From Erwinia sp. OLFS4 (GTDB lineage: Bacteria > Pseudomonadota > Gammaproteobacteria > Enterobacterales > Enterobacteriaceae): a stretch of 64,000 nucleotides of DNA. The DNA lies in assembly GCF_002752165.1 (NCBI RefSeq), contig NZ_MOMB01000048.1, forward strand, positions 1 to 64,000. Reading direction: 5' to 3'. Made by a program: the position numbers and the translations under genes. The notes beneath the pieces are model-generated. The model worked only from the letters and a program-made list of their open reading frames with translations, searched no databases and was not told the origin of the DNA. Of this stretch, positions 28,132-37,312 are shown one piece after another; position 1 is the first letter of the stretch; each line of letters opens with the position of its first letter.

Positions 28132-28245
28132 AAAAAAAAGCCGGCATCGTGCCAGCGTATCGAATTAAATGTGCTATGCAACAATTCAAAGGAAGTAAGA
28201 CAATATAGAGCGCAACGCCCATCGCTTGACGTTGCATTCACCTGC
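28132..28245 (-). ncRNA. fnrS: FnrS, anaerobically induced Hfq-binding small RNA
   Basis: Read on the minus strand from 28245, the sequence begins GCAGGTGAATGCAACGTCAA and continues through TATTGTCTTACTTCC, conserved blocks of E. coli FnrS. It ends with the hairpin GCTGGC-ACGAT-GCCGGC and eight T (28132-28139). Length is 114 nt, close to the E. coli value of about 118. A near-perfect FNR box is centred about 42 bp upstream of the predicted 5' end, the correct position for FNR activation. FnrS represses aerobic-metabolism mRNAs when oxygen is absent. As in E. coli it lies next to zntB. Identified from memory of the E. coli sequence. Confidence 0.92.
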
Positions 28246-28280
28246 AACATCGAGTCTGCGCCCCAGCGCTTTATCACGCA

Positions 28281-28294
28281 TTGATGTCGATCAT
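28281..28294 (-). promoter_or_regulatory. FNR box of fnrS
   Basis: The minus strand reads ATGAT-CGAC-ATCAA, one mismatch from the FNR consensus TTGAT-N4-ATCAA. Its centre is at about -42 relative to the predicted fnrS start, the class II activator position. Confidence 0.85.
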
Positions 28295-28325
28295 AATTTC
28301 TGTGTGTTATGCCAGTGATTATCCG

Positions 28326-29309
28326 TTACAACCATTTGCGTTTCCTTAGCCACCACGCAACGGCTATTACCAGTAGCAGTAAGAGCAGACAGAAAAAAGG
28401 GAAACCGTAGCGCCAGCCGCCGCCAGGGATGCCACCAAGGTTGACGCCAAATAAACCGGTAAGAAAAGTGGTTGGCAGAAAAAGCATCGCCAGCAATGAC
28501 ATCGTATAGGTTCGACGATTCATGGCGTCCGCCAGCACGCTGCTAATTTCGTCTGCCAGTACCGCGGTTCGCGCCACGCAGGCATCGAGATCGTCAAGTC
28601 CGCGCCCCAGGCGATCGGCAATATCCTGCATTCGTCGCCGGTCGTCGTCACTCATCCATGGCAGCCTTTCACTGGCCAGCCGCGCATATACATCGCGCTG
28701 TGGAGCCATATAACGGCGCATAACTATCAGCTGTTTGCGGATTAATGCCAGTTCACCCCGTTGCGGGATCTGCTGATCCACCACCGCGTCTTCCAGTTCG
28801 ATAATTTTATCATGTAACTGTTCAATGAACTCCCCGGTGTGGTCGGTCAACGCTTCGCACAGCTCCACCAGCCAGCTGCCGCCATCCACCGGGCCATTTC
28901 CATTCTGTAAGTCAGTGAGAATTTCATCAATGGCAAAGACTTTACGCCGCCGCGTCGACACAATCAGTTTGCCATTGACAAACACCCTTATCACCACCAG
29001 CTGATCGGGCCGCGATTCACTATTTAAATTGACGCTGCGCAGGGTGATCATCGTGCCATCACCTAAGCGGTTTACCCTGGGACGCAGCGAGTCTCCCCCC
29101 AGCGCATCACGCACGTTATCCGGAATAAGTGGCGTGGAGGAAAGCCATTCGGCGCTCTCCCGATGCGTATAATTCAGATGCAGCCAGCAAGGGCGGTCAC
29201 AATGAATAACATCTTTATCATCAATCGGAATCAGGCCACCTTTGCCGTCAAGCTGACAGGAAATAATGGCATCCGAAACCTGTAATGCGCGCCCCTCAAT
29301 GATCTCCAC
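28326..29309 (-). CDS. zntB: Zinc transport protein ZntB (CorA family)
   Basis: Inner-membrane CorA/MIT-family transporter of 327 residues that moves zinc across the membrane. A large cytoplasmic N-terminal domain (1-260) leads into a long helix and two C-terminal transmembrane helices (about 268-290 and 300-321). The family loop GVN is present in [11 protein letters not shown] after the first helix. The length equals that of E. coli ZntB. The start [10 protein letters not shown] and the C-terminal WWLRKRKWL are typical. fnrS follows on the same strand, as in E. coli. The mppA stop lies 162 bp upstream of its start, where E. coli has a block of other genes. Confidence 0.93.
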   Translation of the reverse strand: MEIIEGRALQVSDAIISCQLDGKGGLIPIDDKDVIHCDRPCWLHLNYTHRESAEWLSSTPLIPDNVRDALGGDSLRPRVNRLGDGTMITLRSVNLNSESRPDQLVVIRVFVNGKLIVSTRRRKVFAIDEILTDLQNGNGPVDGGSWLVELCEALTDHTGEFIEQLHDKIIELEDAVVDQQIPQRGELALIRKQLIVMRRYMAPQRDVYARLASERLPWMSDDDRRRMQDIADRLGRGLDDLDACVARTAVLADEISSVLADAMNRRTYTMSLLAMLFLPTTFLTGLFGVNLGGIPGGGWRYGFPFFCLLLLLLVIAVAWWLRKRKWL

Positions 29310-29471
29310 AATGACTCCATCAACGTATAATCAGCCGGATACAGTTTAGCGCAGCGCAGCAGCGTGACAAACGCGCTGTCGGTCTGCACAGGTGACCAGG
29401 CGGGCCAAAAATGAAACAATTTTTAACAAGCAACCGGTACCCGGCCACCTCTGGCAAAGTGGCCACAGAAT

Positions 29472-31091
29472 TTAATGCCTGAGAATAAACAGCTGACGGC
29501 TATATGCCACGTCCCCGGCATTGCTGATAGGGTAACCTTTCACCCAGGGTTTAATGAGCCGGCCATTGGTATACTGATAGATTGGCGCAATAGGCGCTTC
29601 ATCAGCAATTATCTGCTCAGCACGCTGATATTCAGCGTTGCGCTGCCTGGCATTCGTTGCGGCGGCAGCCCTTGCCAGTACCGCATCATACTGGCTATTG
29701 CTAAAGCGGGCAAAATTGCCGCTATGGTCACTGGTCAGTAACGAAAGAAAGGTCGAGGGCTCATTATAATCACCAACCCAGGAGGCTCTGATAACATCAA
29801 ATTTACCGCTATTGCGACTGTCGAGATAGGTTTTCCATTCCTGATTTTGCAGCCTGACGTTAACCCCAAGCGTCTTTTTCCACATCGAAGCAACAGCAAT
29901 AGCTATCTTCTGGTTATTCTCTGAAATGTTATACAGCAGGGTCAGATTCAGCGGTTTTTGTGGGCCGTAGCCGGCGGCGGCAAGCAAGGCTTTCGCCTGG
30001 GCATTCAGCTCAGCCTGCGGGTGTTGCTGGATAAAATCTGTTTTCGGTGTATAACCAGCGGTCACGTCCGGGGTAAAATGCCAGGCCGGTTTTTCCCCGG
30101 TGCCAAGTACCTTATGTGCAATAATTTTTCGGTCAATACTCCAGGAGAGCGCCCTGCGCACCCGCACATCGCTGGTGGGGCCTTGCCGGGTGTTAAACGC
30201 ATAATAATAGGTCCCTAACTGATCCGGCGTATATACCTGACCAGGTAACGATTTTTTCAACAGCCCGTACATATTTTTGGGAAAAGATTCGGTGATATCA
30301 ATGTCCCCTGCCCGGTAGCGTTTGGTGGCGCTGGCTTCATCATTAACCGGGACAAAGGTGACTTTTGTCAGTACCGATTTGGCGTCATCCCAGTAGCGAT
30401 GATTCCGTTCCAGGACAATTTTTTCATTCACTATGCGCGCCTGCAGCTTATAGGCGCCGTTACCAACCAGCGTTCCCGGTCGGGTCCAGTTATTACCGCT
30501 CGCATCAATAACATGCCTGGGCACCGGATAAAGACTGAAATTAGCCACCATTGCCGGAAACCACGGTAGCGGACGGTTCAGCGTAACTTTAAGATGACGG
30601 TCATCCAGCGCGCTAACGCCGAGCTTATCCAGCGGCAGCTTATGTGCAGCAATGTCAGCCGCATTTTCAATACCGGCCAGCGCCGCAAATGAAGCAAACG
30701 GCGATGCCGTAGCCGGATCCACCAACCGACGCCAGCTGTAAACAAAATCATCCGCCGTCAACGGCGTACCATCCGACCAGCACAGATTTTCGCGCAGGGT
30801 AAATATCCAGATTTTGTTATCGCTTGTTTGCCAGCGTTCCGCCACCCCCGGGATAATTTTGCCGTTCGCATCTTCATTGGTCAGTCCTTCAAACAGGTCG
30901 CGAATCACCTGAATTTCCGGCAAACCAGCGGATTTCGCCGGGTCCAGTGATGCCGGTTCGTCTTTGATATGGCGTACAATTTCCTGACGATCGGCCAGTT
31001 GTGTCCCTGGCGGAACCTCAGCAGCCGATGCTGGCAGTAACCCCAGGGGGATGCATATTGTACTCAGCACCATCTGGCCCAATCTGCCCAT
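29472..31091 (-). CDS. mppA: Periplasmic murein-tripeptide-binding protein MppA
   Basis: Oligopeptide-binding protein of the OppA/MppA group (SBP family 5), 539 residues with signal peptide (1-23, ending ASAAEV). It captures L-Ala-D-Glu-mDAP released from the wall and feeds it to the Opp permease. The family features DEPASLDPAKSAGLPE, SWRRLVDPATASPFASF and YNEPSTFLSLLTS are present. The site beside mpaA and ycjG, which process the same tripeptide, supports MppA over OppA. The opposite-strand neighbour mpaA starts 171 bp away, so this is a divergent promoter region for murein-peptide recycling. Confidence 0.92.
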   Translation of the reverse strand: MGRLGQMVLSTICIPLGLLPASAAEVPPGTQLADRQEIVRHIKDEPASLDPAKSAGLPEIQVIRDLFEGLTNEDANGKIIPGVAERWQTSDNKIWIFTLRENLCWSDGTPLTADDFVYSWRRLVDPATASPFASFAALAGIENAADIAAHKLPLDKLGVSALDDRHLKVTLNRPLPWFPAMVANFSLYPVPRHVIDASGNNWTRPGTLVGNGAYKLQARIVNEKIVLERNHRYWDDAKSVLTKVTFVPVNDEASATKRYRAGDIDITESFPKNMYGLLKKSLPGQVYTPDQLGTYYYAFNTRQGPTSDVRVRRALSWSIDRKIIAHKVLGTGEKPAWHFTPDVTAGYTPKTDFIQQHPQAELNAQAKALLAAAGYGPQKPLNLTLLYNISENNQKIAIAVASMWKKTLGVNVRLQNQEWKTYLDSRNSGKFDVIRASWVGDYNEPSTFLSLLTSDHSGNFARFSNSQYDAVLARAAAATNARQRNAEYQRAEQIIADEAPIAPIYQYTNGRLIKPWVKGYPISNAGDVAYSRQLFILRH

Positions 31092-31262
31092 GGTTTTTCT
31101 CCTTGGTAGTGATTGAAAATGCTGTCTGCACTGTAACGCAATCTGTCGATTGGTAAACAGCTGTATCTGACAAAAATAAAGCTATCTGGTAAAAAACCTG
31201 TAAGACCGCTATGTTAGAGCAATAACCATCGTCTTAATGGTCTTTTTCATGGAGTTGTCATC

Positions 31263-31973
31263 ATGAGCCAGCTGCATCCCCGCGCCGCCAGAGGACCACT
31301 GACTGCCGAAGCACGTCTTTATGGTCACTCCGTTATGGGCGCGCCATTACTGTGGTTCCCGGCGCCGGCAGCGGATGAAAACAGCGGTCTGATTCTGGCC
31401 GGCACCCATGGCGATGAAGTAGCTGCCGTTGTTGCCCTGTCCTGCGCTATGCGAACCCTGCAACAATCCTCACGTCGTCATCACGTGGTGCTGGCGGTGA
31501 ATCCTGATGGCTGCCAGCTGGGTCTGCGCGCCAACGCCCGCGGCGTTGATCTTAACCGCAACTTTCCAGCCGCTAACTGGCAAAGCGGTGAAACGGTATA
31601 TCGCTGGAACAGTGATACTGAGGAACGTGATGTGGTCCTGTCGACCGGTGAACGTGCTGGATCGGAACCCGAAACTCAGGCGTTGTGCACGCTGATACAT
31701 CAGCTTAAACCACGATGGATTGTCAGCTTTCATGAACCCCTGGCCTGCATTGACGATCCCCTGGCCAGCCCCGTTAGTCGCTGGCTGGCTGAAAAAATGT
31801 CGTTGCCACTGGTTGACGATGTCGGTTACGCCACGCCGGGTTCATTTGGTAGCTGGTGCGGCGATCTTGGCCTGAACTGCGTAACCGCAGAGTTACCGGC
31901 TATTTCTGCCGATGCGGCAATACAGCACTATCTGCCGGCACTGGTTGCGCTATTACACTGGCAGGCCGCTTAG
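31263..31973 (+). CDS. mpaA: Murein peptide amidase A MpaA
   Basis: Cytoplasmic M14-type zinc carboxypeptidase of 236 residues that splits the gamma-D-Glu-mDAP bond of murein tripeptide. Zinc-binding residues are seen in GTHGDE (His and Glu, about 49-54) and FHEPLACID (His, about 157). Substrate-binding motif DLNRNFP (about 96-102) is intact, and the catalytic Glu is in VTAELPAI (about 211). There is no signal peptide, as expected. The 3' end overlaps the convergent ycjG 3' end by 21 bp. Together with mppA and ycjG it forms the tripeptide recycling cluster. Confidence 0.93.
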   Translation: MSQLHPRAARGPLTAEARLYGHSVMGAPLLWFPAPAADENSGLILAGTHGDEVAAVVALSCAMRTLQQSSRRHHVVLAVNPDGCQLGLRANARGVDLNRNFPAANWQSGETVYRWNSDTEERDVVLSTGERAGSEPETQALCTLIHQLKPRWIVSFHEPLACIDDPLASPVSRWLAEKMSLPLVDDVGYATPGSFGSWCGDLGLNCVTAELPAISADAAIQHYLPALVALLHWQAA

Positions 31974-32933
31974 ATCGATTTGCCCGCAGGTATAGGCCAG
32001 GGCGCTTTCAACATCCTGCGCCAGCCATGTCGGTCCATCCAGGTCAACAAAGCGTGCCGCTGGCACCAGCGGCAAGGCTGCAGTAATCGCACGTGATGTA
32101 CAAAGCATACAACCCAGCATGATATCAAACCCCTGCGCCTGCGCTGCCGCGGCCAGTGCCAGCGCCTCGGTCAGTCCGCCACTTTTATCAAGCTTGATAT
32201 TGATCATATCGTAATGCCCCACCAGGCTGGCCAGGCTGTCACGGGTATGGCAACTTTCATCAGCACAAATCGGCAATGGATGAATAAAATGCGCCAGCGC
32301 CGCGTCTTTGCCTGCGGCCAGCGGTTGTTCGAGCATCGCAATCTGCAAATCAGCCAGCAGCTGACAGCGTGCGGCCAGCCCTTCTGCCTGCCAGGATTCA
32401 TTCGCATCAACAATCAGTCTGATGCCAGGTACTGCCGCCCGGATGGCCATCAGGCGTTCAGTAATCAGATGATTATCCAGTTTGATTTTTAACAGCTGTG
32501 CCCCTTTTTCTGCCAGCACTGCCGCGTTGTGCGCCATCACCTCCGGGCTATCAATACTGACAGTTTGTGCCATTAAAACGCTATCCGGCCTGGTAATGGC
32601 GGTCTTCTGCCATACGCTTTGCTGTTGTTGCCGGCATTCAAGATCCCATAACGCACAGTCAATCGCATTGCGCGCCGCACCGGCTGCCAGCTGTTGCTGT
32701 AATCTCTCTCGTGATAATCCCTGCTCCAGCTGCGGGGTAATACGCTGAAGCTGTTCCAGTACCGACGCCACGCTTTCGCCATAACGTGGATAGGGTGTAC
32801 ATTCTCCCCAGCCTGTCACGCCATCCTGCTCAATCTCTACCACCACCACCACCGCTTCACTTCGGCTGCCTCGGGCAATAACAAAAGGCGCATTTAGCGG
32901 CCAGCTTTGAGGATAGATCCTGACCTGTCGCAT
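31953..32933 (-). CDS. ycjG: L-Ala-D/L-Glu epimerase YcjG
   Basis: Enolase-superfamily muconate-lactonizing subgroup enzyme of 326 residues that converts L-Ala-D-Glu, the product of MpaA, to L-Ala-L-Glu so that it can be degraded. Catalytic and metal residues are visible: KxK in LLKIKLDNH (about 150), metal Asp in IVDANESW (about 177), Glu in MLEQPL (about 203), Asp/Glu in CADESCH (about 225) and KxD/K in INIKLDKSGG (about 248). Length matches E. coli YcjG (321). The start ATG 32933 is followed by a normal N-terminal capping domain. Confidence 0.94.
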   Translation of the reverse strand: MRQVRIYPQSWPLNAPFVIARGSRSEAVVVVVEIEQDGVTGWGECTPYPRYGESVASVLEQLQRITPQLEQGLSRERLQQQLAAGAARNAIDCALWDLECRQQQQSVWQKTAITRPDSVLMAQTVSIDSPEVMAHNAAVLAEKGAQLLKIKLDNHLITERLMAIRAAVPGIRLIVDANESWQAEGLAARCQLLADLQIAMLEQPLAAGKDAALAHFIHPLPICADESCHTRDSLASLVGHYDMINIKLDKSGGLTEALALAAAAQAQGFDIMLGCMLCTSRAITAALPLVPAARFVDLDGPTWLAQDVESALAYTCGQIDLSGLPV

Positions 32934-33624
32934 AGTATAATCCTGTTTATTTTCTGCTGAGGGCTACGGCCCCATTTATCCCTTCGCTCTGCCCCCCGGC
33001 GGACGATGAGCACCGGTCGGCTGGTGAAATGCGGCCATGAATGGCGAAAAAACGCAGCGTTACTATCACTGCACAATGATAAAATTATGACACATTTTGC
33101 CGTTACCCGGCACAGAATAAAAAACGCGTCGCTGTTAATAAGCGCAGAAAACAATGTCAGCCTGACCGATGGTTAAATCATGGAAGGATTAAATAACGCG
33201 ATCGAAAATATGGCACACATACCCATAGAAATAACATGGTCATTAAATCAATTAAGCACAATGCCACTTATGAATTGAGATAATATTTAACATTACCACC
33301 GAATTTAATTTTTTTAATTCTGCAGGCTTGTTTTAAATTCATTAAAATTAAATTGTTAAAATCCTCATTAGCGTACTACTTGCGTTGCTATCTGTACGCA
33401 TCGCCACAGCTTTATGACAATATATGTTTATAAAACTGATGATTAGTCTCAGGAAAAATCCTGAATGTCGATCTCAACCCTGGGAGGTAACTCCAACTGA
33501 AAATACCTGAACAGCGGGAGATATCGAGGAAATCGCCGCTAACAGCATGATGGACACAAGGATGTATTATGCCATCTGCAGATTAAATCATTAAGTTATT
33601 GCATGTATTATCACGGAGTAAAGA
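32934..33624 (+). other. AT-rich intergenic region (691 bp)
   Basis: From about 33200 onward the DNA is strongly AT-rich, unlike the backbone. It includes a small inverted repeat TCAGGA-AAAA-TCCTGA (about 33450-33465) and a GGGAGG-containing segment near 33480. A 32-codon frame at 33180 (MEGLNNAIENMAH...) has no ribosome site. No RNA gene was recognised. In E. coli ycjG and tpx are close neighbours, so this is the left flank of an inserted islet. Confidence 0.5.
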
Positions 33625-34506
33625 ATGGTGGATTTAATTCTGGCAAAAAAGAAGTTAATTGCGTATGCCGACAAAATGGTTAAAGATAAACACTTTTTAG
33701 AAAGGATGTTTAACTCAAAAAACAAATATGTCAGTGGCATAAGGCGCGGATATCAACAAGGCGATAGCACAGCCAGTAAAAGCCGTGGTATTGCCATGAA
33801 GCTGGCGCCGGATCTGGCCAGTAAAACCGTCAACGCCGCTGTAAGAAGAATACCCTTAATAGGTCAACTACCCGTTATCCCTGGGATTATCACCTCATTT
33901 TCCGACTCAATATTCACTGACGCAAAAATTCATTACAGAAGTAAGAGATTACAGCAGGCCTACGACAGTGAGAATGAAAATGAGATCAGCACCTTCAGAA
34001 TGAAAACGTTCAGTTTTCCTGATATTGACTCCCACAGACAAAAACTGGACGTTGCCATAAAAAAATATAACGAAGTGGTCAACAGAGCTTCCAGTAGTTT
34101 TATACAGGAAGCAAATAATAGCAGCATTTGCAATTATCATGTTGAAATCTGTACAGCCGCCGCACAGCTTGAGCGGAGATTATTAAAAATGATTTATGCT
34201 TATAGCGCCATTGATTCAATCGCAATGGTTTTACAAAAGAGGATATTAGCCGCGCAGGATGAATTCATTGCAAGTGAAAGCAAGTACTGGTCTGAGTTTT
34301 CAGGTCAAATTGCGTTAGATAATGATGCTATGCATCGTAATTGCAGTAAATGCGTGCGAAAAGAAGGCGATTTTTCTGTACCATTAAGTTCAAAATTTGG
34401 CACCTATATCATGAGCAAGCACATTTTTTCTGCCGCCGTAAAAAATACTGTTGATGCTTCGATTAAAGAAGCAGAGTCAAGATATTGTAATGCAATTAGT
34501 AAATAG
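33625..34506 (+). CDS. Orphan protein of unknown function (293 residues) in an AT-rich islet
   Basis: A 293-residue, mostly hydrophilic, Lys/Ser/Asn-rich and predominantly helical protein. A moderately hydrophobic patch lies at about residues 70-95 (VNAAVRRIPLIGQLPVIPGI), followed by long amphipathic helices and a CSKC pair near residue 245. No signal peptide, catalytic motif or known domain is visible. Ribosome site CACGGAGTAAAG precedes the ATG at good spacing. Base composition and codon use (AAA, ATA, TTA, AGA) differ from the flanking core genes, which suggests horizontal acquisition. Partner genes are absent. Toxins, type VI effectors and phage-defence proteins can look like this, but nothing here proves any of these. 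Confidence 0.65.
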   Translation: MVDLILAKKKLIAYADKMVKDKHFLERMFNSKNKYVSGIRRGYQQGDSTASKSRGIAMKLAPDLASKTVNAAVRRIPLIGQLPVIPGIITSFSDSIFTDAKIHYRSKRLQQAYDSENENEISTFRMKTFSFPDIDSHRQKLDVAIKKYNEVVNRASSSFIQEANNSSICNYHVEICTAAAQLERRLLKMIYAYSAIDSIAMVLQKRILAAQDEFIASESKYWSEFSGQIALDNDAMHRNCSKCVRKEGDFSVPLSSKFGTYIMSKHIFSAAVKNTVDASIKEAESRYCNAISK

Positions 34507-34587
34507 TCAAGAGAGAATGAAGCAGTAATAGTCTTTATTTACTGTAAGTTAATTAATTTTATTTAAGCCATATATCAATGCCACATA

Positions 34588-34627
34588 CTGTCTGCCGGCT
34601 TGCAGGGTAAAATGTGCCGGCAGACAG
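34588..34627 (+). terminator. Strong 12-bp hairpin downstream of the orphan gene
   Basis: CTGTCTGCCGGC (34588-34599) and GCCGGCAGACAG (34616-34627) are perfectly complementary around a 16-nt loop. No T-run follows, so it may be an RNA-stabilising or mobile-element-like hairpin and not a true terminator. It lies 82 bp after the orphan stop codon. Confidence 0.5.
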
Positions 34628-34962
34628 CCCTTTCCCTAACGCCAGCAGAGGCTTTTCATTGTTCAGAAATTTCTGAAATGGTGACTACCTTCCAGCGGCC
34701 ATCTGGCGGCGTAACTTTGCCGCTATGGCGCGGCAAACGAACCCGGGCAGCCGGTCGCTCCCCCCTCCTGACCTGTCATCCCTGCTGATGGGTCATTCCT
34801 TGTCTATATCACACAACAAGCCGCCTTTACCGTCATGCGGCGATGTGCTATCACTGAACGACAGCAAATCCGATTCCAGCGGGTTCATAGTACAAGTTCA
34901 CTCATAATCCCATGCCGGATATTCCGCCGTGCCGGTATCAAATCCTTTATACAGGAACGCTT

Positions 34963-35466
34963 ATGTCTCAGACCGTACTTTTTCAGGGTAACCCGATCAC
35001 TGTTGCCGGCCAGATTCCGCGTCCAGGCGCACAGGCCAGCGCTTTTACGCTGGTGGCAAAAGATCTTAGCGATACCGCCTTAAGCCAGTTTGCCGGTAAG
35101 CGTAAAGTGCTGAATATTTTTCCCAGTATTGATACCGGGGTCTGTGCCACCTCAGTGCGTAAATTTAATCAGCTCGCCAGTGAAATGACCAATGCCGTAG
35201 TCTTGTGTATCTCTGCTGATCTGCCCTTTGCACAATCGCGGTTTTGCGGTTCAGATGGTTTATCTAACTTGGTGACGCTGTCGACGTTGCGTAGCGCAAA
35301 TTTCAACCAGGATTATGGTGTCGGCATTACCAGCGGCCCGTTACAGGGCTTAATGGCACGTGCGGTGATTGTTCTGGATGAAAATGATCGGGTGCTGCAC
35401 AGTCAGCTGGTTGAAGAAATCACCAGTGAGCCGGATTATGAAGCGGCGCTGGCGGCACTGAAGTAA
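34963..35466 (+). CDS. tpx: Thiol peroxidase Tpx
   Basis: Periplasm-associated or cytosolic 2-Cys peroxiredoxin (atypical), 167 residues, reduced by thioredoxin and specialised for alkyl hydroperoxides. The peroxidatic cysteine is C61 in [15 protein letters not shown] and the resolving cysteine C95 in SRFCG, the same numbering as E. coli Tpx. The ATG at 34963 (MSQTVLFQG) follows CAGGAACGCTT; the 17 extra codons open upstream are not conserved in the family. The usual E. coli neighbour ycjG is displaced by the 2-kb islet. Confidence 0.95.
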   Translation: MSQTVLFQGNPITVAGQIPRPGAQASAFTLVAKDLSDTALSQFAGKRKVLNIFPSIDTGVCATSVRKFNQLASEMTNAVVLCISADLPFAQSRFCGSDGLSNLVTLSTLRSANFNQDYGVGITSGPLQGLMARAVIVLDENDRVLHSQLVEEITSEPDYEAALAALK

Positions 35467-35470
35467 AACC

Positions 35471-35500
35471 GTGCGCCGGGATAATTGTCATCCGGCGCAC
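35471..35500. terminator. Hairpin between convergent tpx and tyrR
   Basis: GTGCGCCGG (35471-35479) pairs with CCGGCGCAC (35492-35500). The stem is strong but has only a weak AT tail. It probably acts for both convergent genes. Confidence 0.6.
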
Positions 35501-35527
35501 GCTATTATAAATGTGCGGCAATCGGCA

Positions 35528-37111
35528 CTATTCACCAGGCGGGTTTTCCTTATCATCCTGGTCGCTGCGTCGCAGCCCCAGTCCGTATTCCCGCAATTTA
35601 TTGGCGATCGCCGTATGTGATACCCCCAGCCGTCTGGCCAGTTTACGCGTGCTGGGATAGCTGATATAGAGACGGGTCAGAACCGAGCGTTCAAAGCGAC
35701 GGGTTATCTCATCCAGGCTACCATCCAGATTCTCTTCACTGATCATTGCGTCCTGATCGCCGTTTTCAGGCAGCAGCGTGGCAATATGACTCACTTCCAG
35801 CAGACTCCCTTCCAGCTGCGTCATTGCCCGGTAGAGCGCATTACGCAACTGACGCACGTTACCCGGCCAGCTGTAACGGATCATAAACGCCGTCAGTGAT
35901 GCGGAAATGCGTGGACAGACTATAGCCAGCTCATCGGCAAATTGTGCAACAAACATCTCGCTGAGTGGCAGGATATCCTGGGTACGTTCACGTAATGCGG
36001 GAAGCGTAAGAGTCAGTACATTAAGACGATAATAGAGGTCTTCGCGGAACTCACCGCGCCTGACCAGTTCCAGCAGATTTTTTTGTGTGGCACAAATGAC
36101 CCGCACGTCAACATGTACTTCCTGCTCCTCACCTACCCGGCGGAATGTACCATCGTTAAGAAAGCGTAACAGCTTGGTTTGCATGCGCGGCGACATTTCA
36201 CCAATTTCATCTAACAATACCGATCCACCGTTAGCCTGCTCAAAAAACCCTTTTTTACCCTCCAGTGCATTCGGATAAGCGCCGGCCGCATGACCAAACA
36301 GTTCACTTTCAGCAACATCATCCGGCAGGGAGGCGCAGTTAAGCGCCAGAAATGGTTTTTTGCCGCGCGCGCTACGCAGATGACAGGCTCTGGCCAGTAA
36401 GTCTTTACCGGTGCCGGTCTCACCAACCAACAACAGCGGAGCATCAAGCATTGCCAGTTTACGCGCCTGCTCCACCAGCTGGCGCATTCTGCTGCTAACC
36501 GCCACCACATGCTGGAATTCAGCATCGTCACTGACCGCGAGGTTTTGTAGTTGACGGCCCATGCGCGCCGTTGATTTCAGCATGACCACCGCCCCGCTGA
36601 GCAGCTGTACCGGCGTGTAGATAGGCGTAATTTCTAATAAAAAGTCGCGGCCCTGTAGTACCACGTGCTGGGCCTGAGGCTCGGGGTGACCGCACTCAAG
36701 CCAACGAGAGAAATTAAAGTCACTGATTAAATGTCCTGCCTGACAGCCGCGCAGTTTCTCCTCACTGAGGGCAAAAAGTTGTTGCGCCGCCGGGTTAGTC
36801 AGTTCAATTTTTGTTTTTAAATCAAGAGAAAAAACCGGGTCCGGCAGTGCTATCAGCAAAGCACTCAGCGCCCGGTGTTCCAGCTCAGAAGGCATCCAGC
36901 TGACGGTGCGCACATCCGTCACGCCAGGAATTCGCCGAATTTCACTCATTAAGGCACTGAAAATGGTGAAATCAATAGCAGTAAAATTAAGATAGATACG
37001 CCCGGTTGACGCAATTTCGATGCCGCGTAAATCAATATCACGCTCGACCAGTAGATCAAGTAATTCGCGCGTCAGACCAATACGGTCATGGCAGAAAACT
37101 TCCAAACGCAT
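35528..37111 (-). CDS. tyrR: Transcriptional regulator TyrR
   Basis: Regulator of aromatic amino-acid biosynthesis and transport, 527 residues against 513 in E. coli. It has an N-terminal ACT domain (1-72), a PAS domain (about 78-185), and a central AAA+ domain with Walker A VGETGTGKD (about 233) and Walker B GGSVLLDEIGE. A C-terminal helix-turn-helix (TRKLARRLGVSHTAIANKLREYG) follows. The sigma-54 contact loop GAFTGA is replaced by GAYPNA, as in TyrR proteins that work with sigma-70. A 14-residue charged tail (DQDDKENPPGE) extends beyond the HTH. It is convergent with tpx and downstream of ycjFX. Confidence 0.95.
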   Translation of the reverse strand: MRLEVFCHDRIGLTRELLDLLVERDIDLRGIEIASTGRIYLNFTAIDFTIFSALMSEIRRIPGVTDVRTVSWMPSELEHRALSALLIALPDPVFSLDLKTKIELTNPAAQQLFALSEEKLRGCQAGHLISDFNFSRWLECGHPEPQAQHVVLQGRDFLLEITPIYTPVQLLSGAVVMLKSTARMGRQLQNLAVSDDAEFQHVVAVSSRMRQLVEQARKLAMLDAPLLLVGETGTGKDLLARACHLRSARGKKPFLALNCASLPDDVAESELFGHAAGAYPNALEGKKGFFEQANGGSVLLDEIGEMSPRMQTKLLRFLNDGTFRRVGEEQEVHVDVRVICATQKNLLELVRRGEFREDLYYRLNVLTLTLPALRERTQDILPLSEMFVAQFADELAIVCPRISASLTAFMIRYSWPGNVRQLRNALYRAMTQLEGSLLEVSHIATLLPENGDQDAMISEENLDGSLDEITRRFERSVLTRLYISYPSTRKLARRLGVSHTAIANKLREYGLGLRRSDQDDKENPPGE

Positions 37112-37312
37112 CGGTGTATCCTGATTAGAAAAATGTGCAGGAGCGAATAGTATGCTATCAGTTCGCCTTGCGGGAAAAAACTGTCAGACTTTGCTGACAG
37201 CGCGCCAGCATAACGCCGGCACCATCCCACGTTAATGGCAGAATGTAAACACAATTTACCGCCCAATGGCAGCAATATATTTCAAAAATTCGTGGTTAAT
37301 TACCATAAAAAA

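Noticed and set aside
28052-28237. 61-codon minus-strand frame through fnrS
   Set aside because: Coincides with the fnrS RNA and its terminator; not conserved as a protein to my knowledge.
33180-33278. 32-codon frame MEGLNNAIENMAH...
   Set aside because: No ribosome site and no homology recognised; AT-rich DNA yields such frames by chance.
37232-37252. TGTAAA...TTTACC upstream of tyrR as a TyrR box
   Set aside because: Spacing is 5 bp in place of 6 and the last base differs, so autoregulation by this site is not supported.
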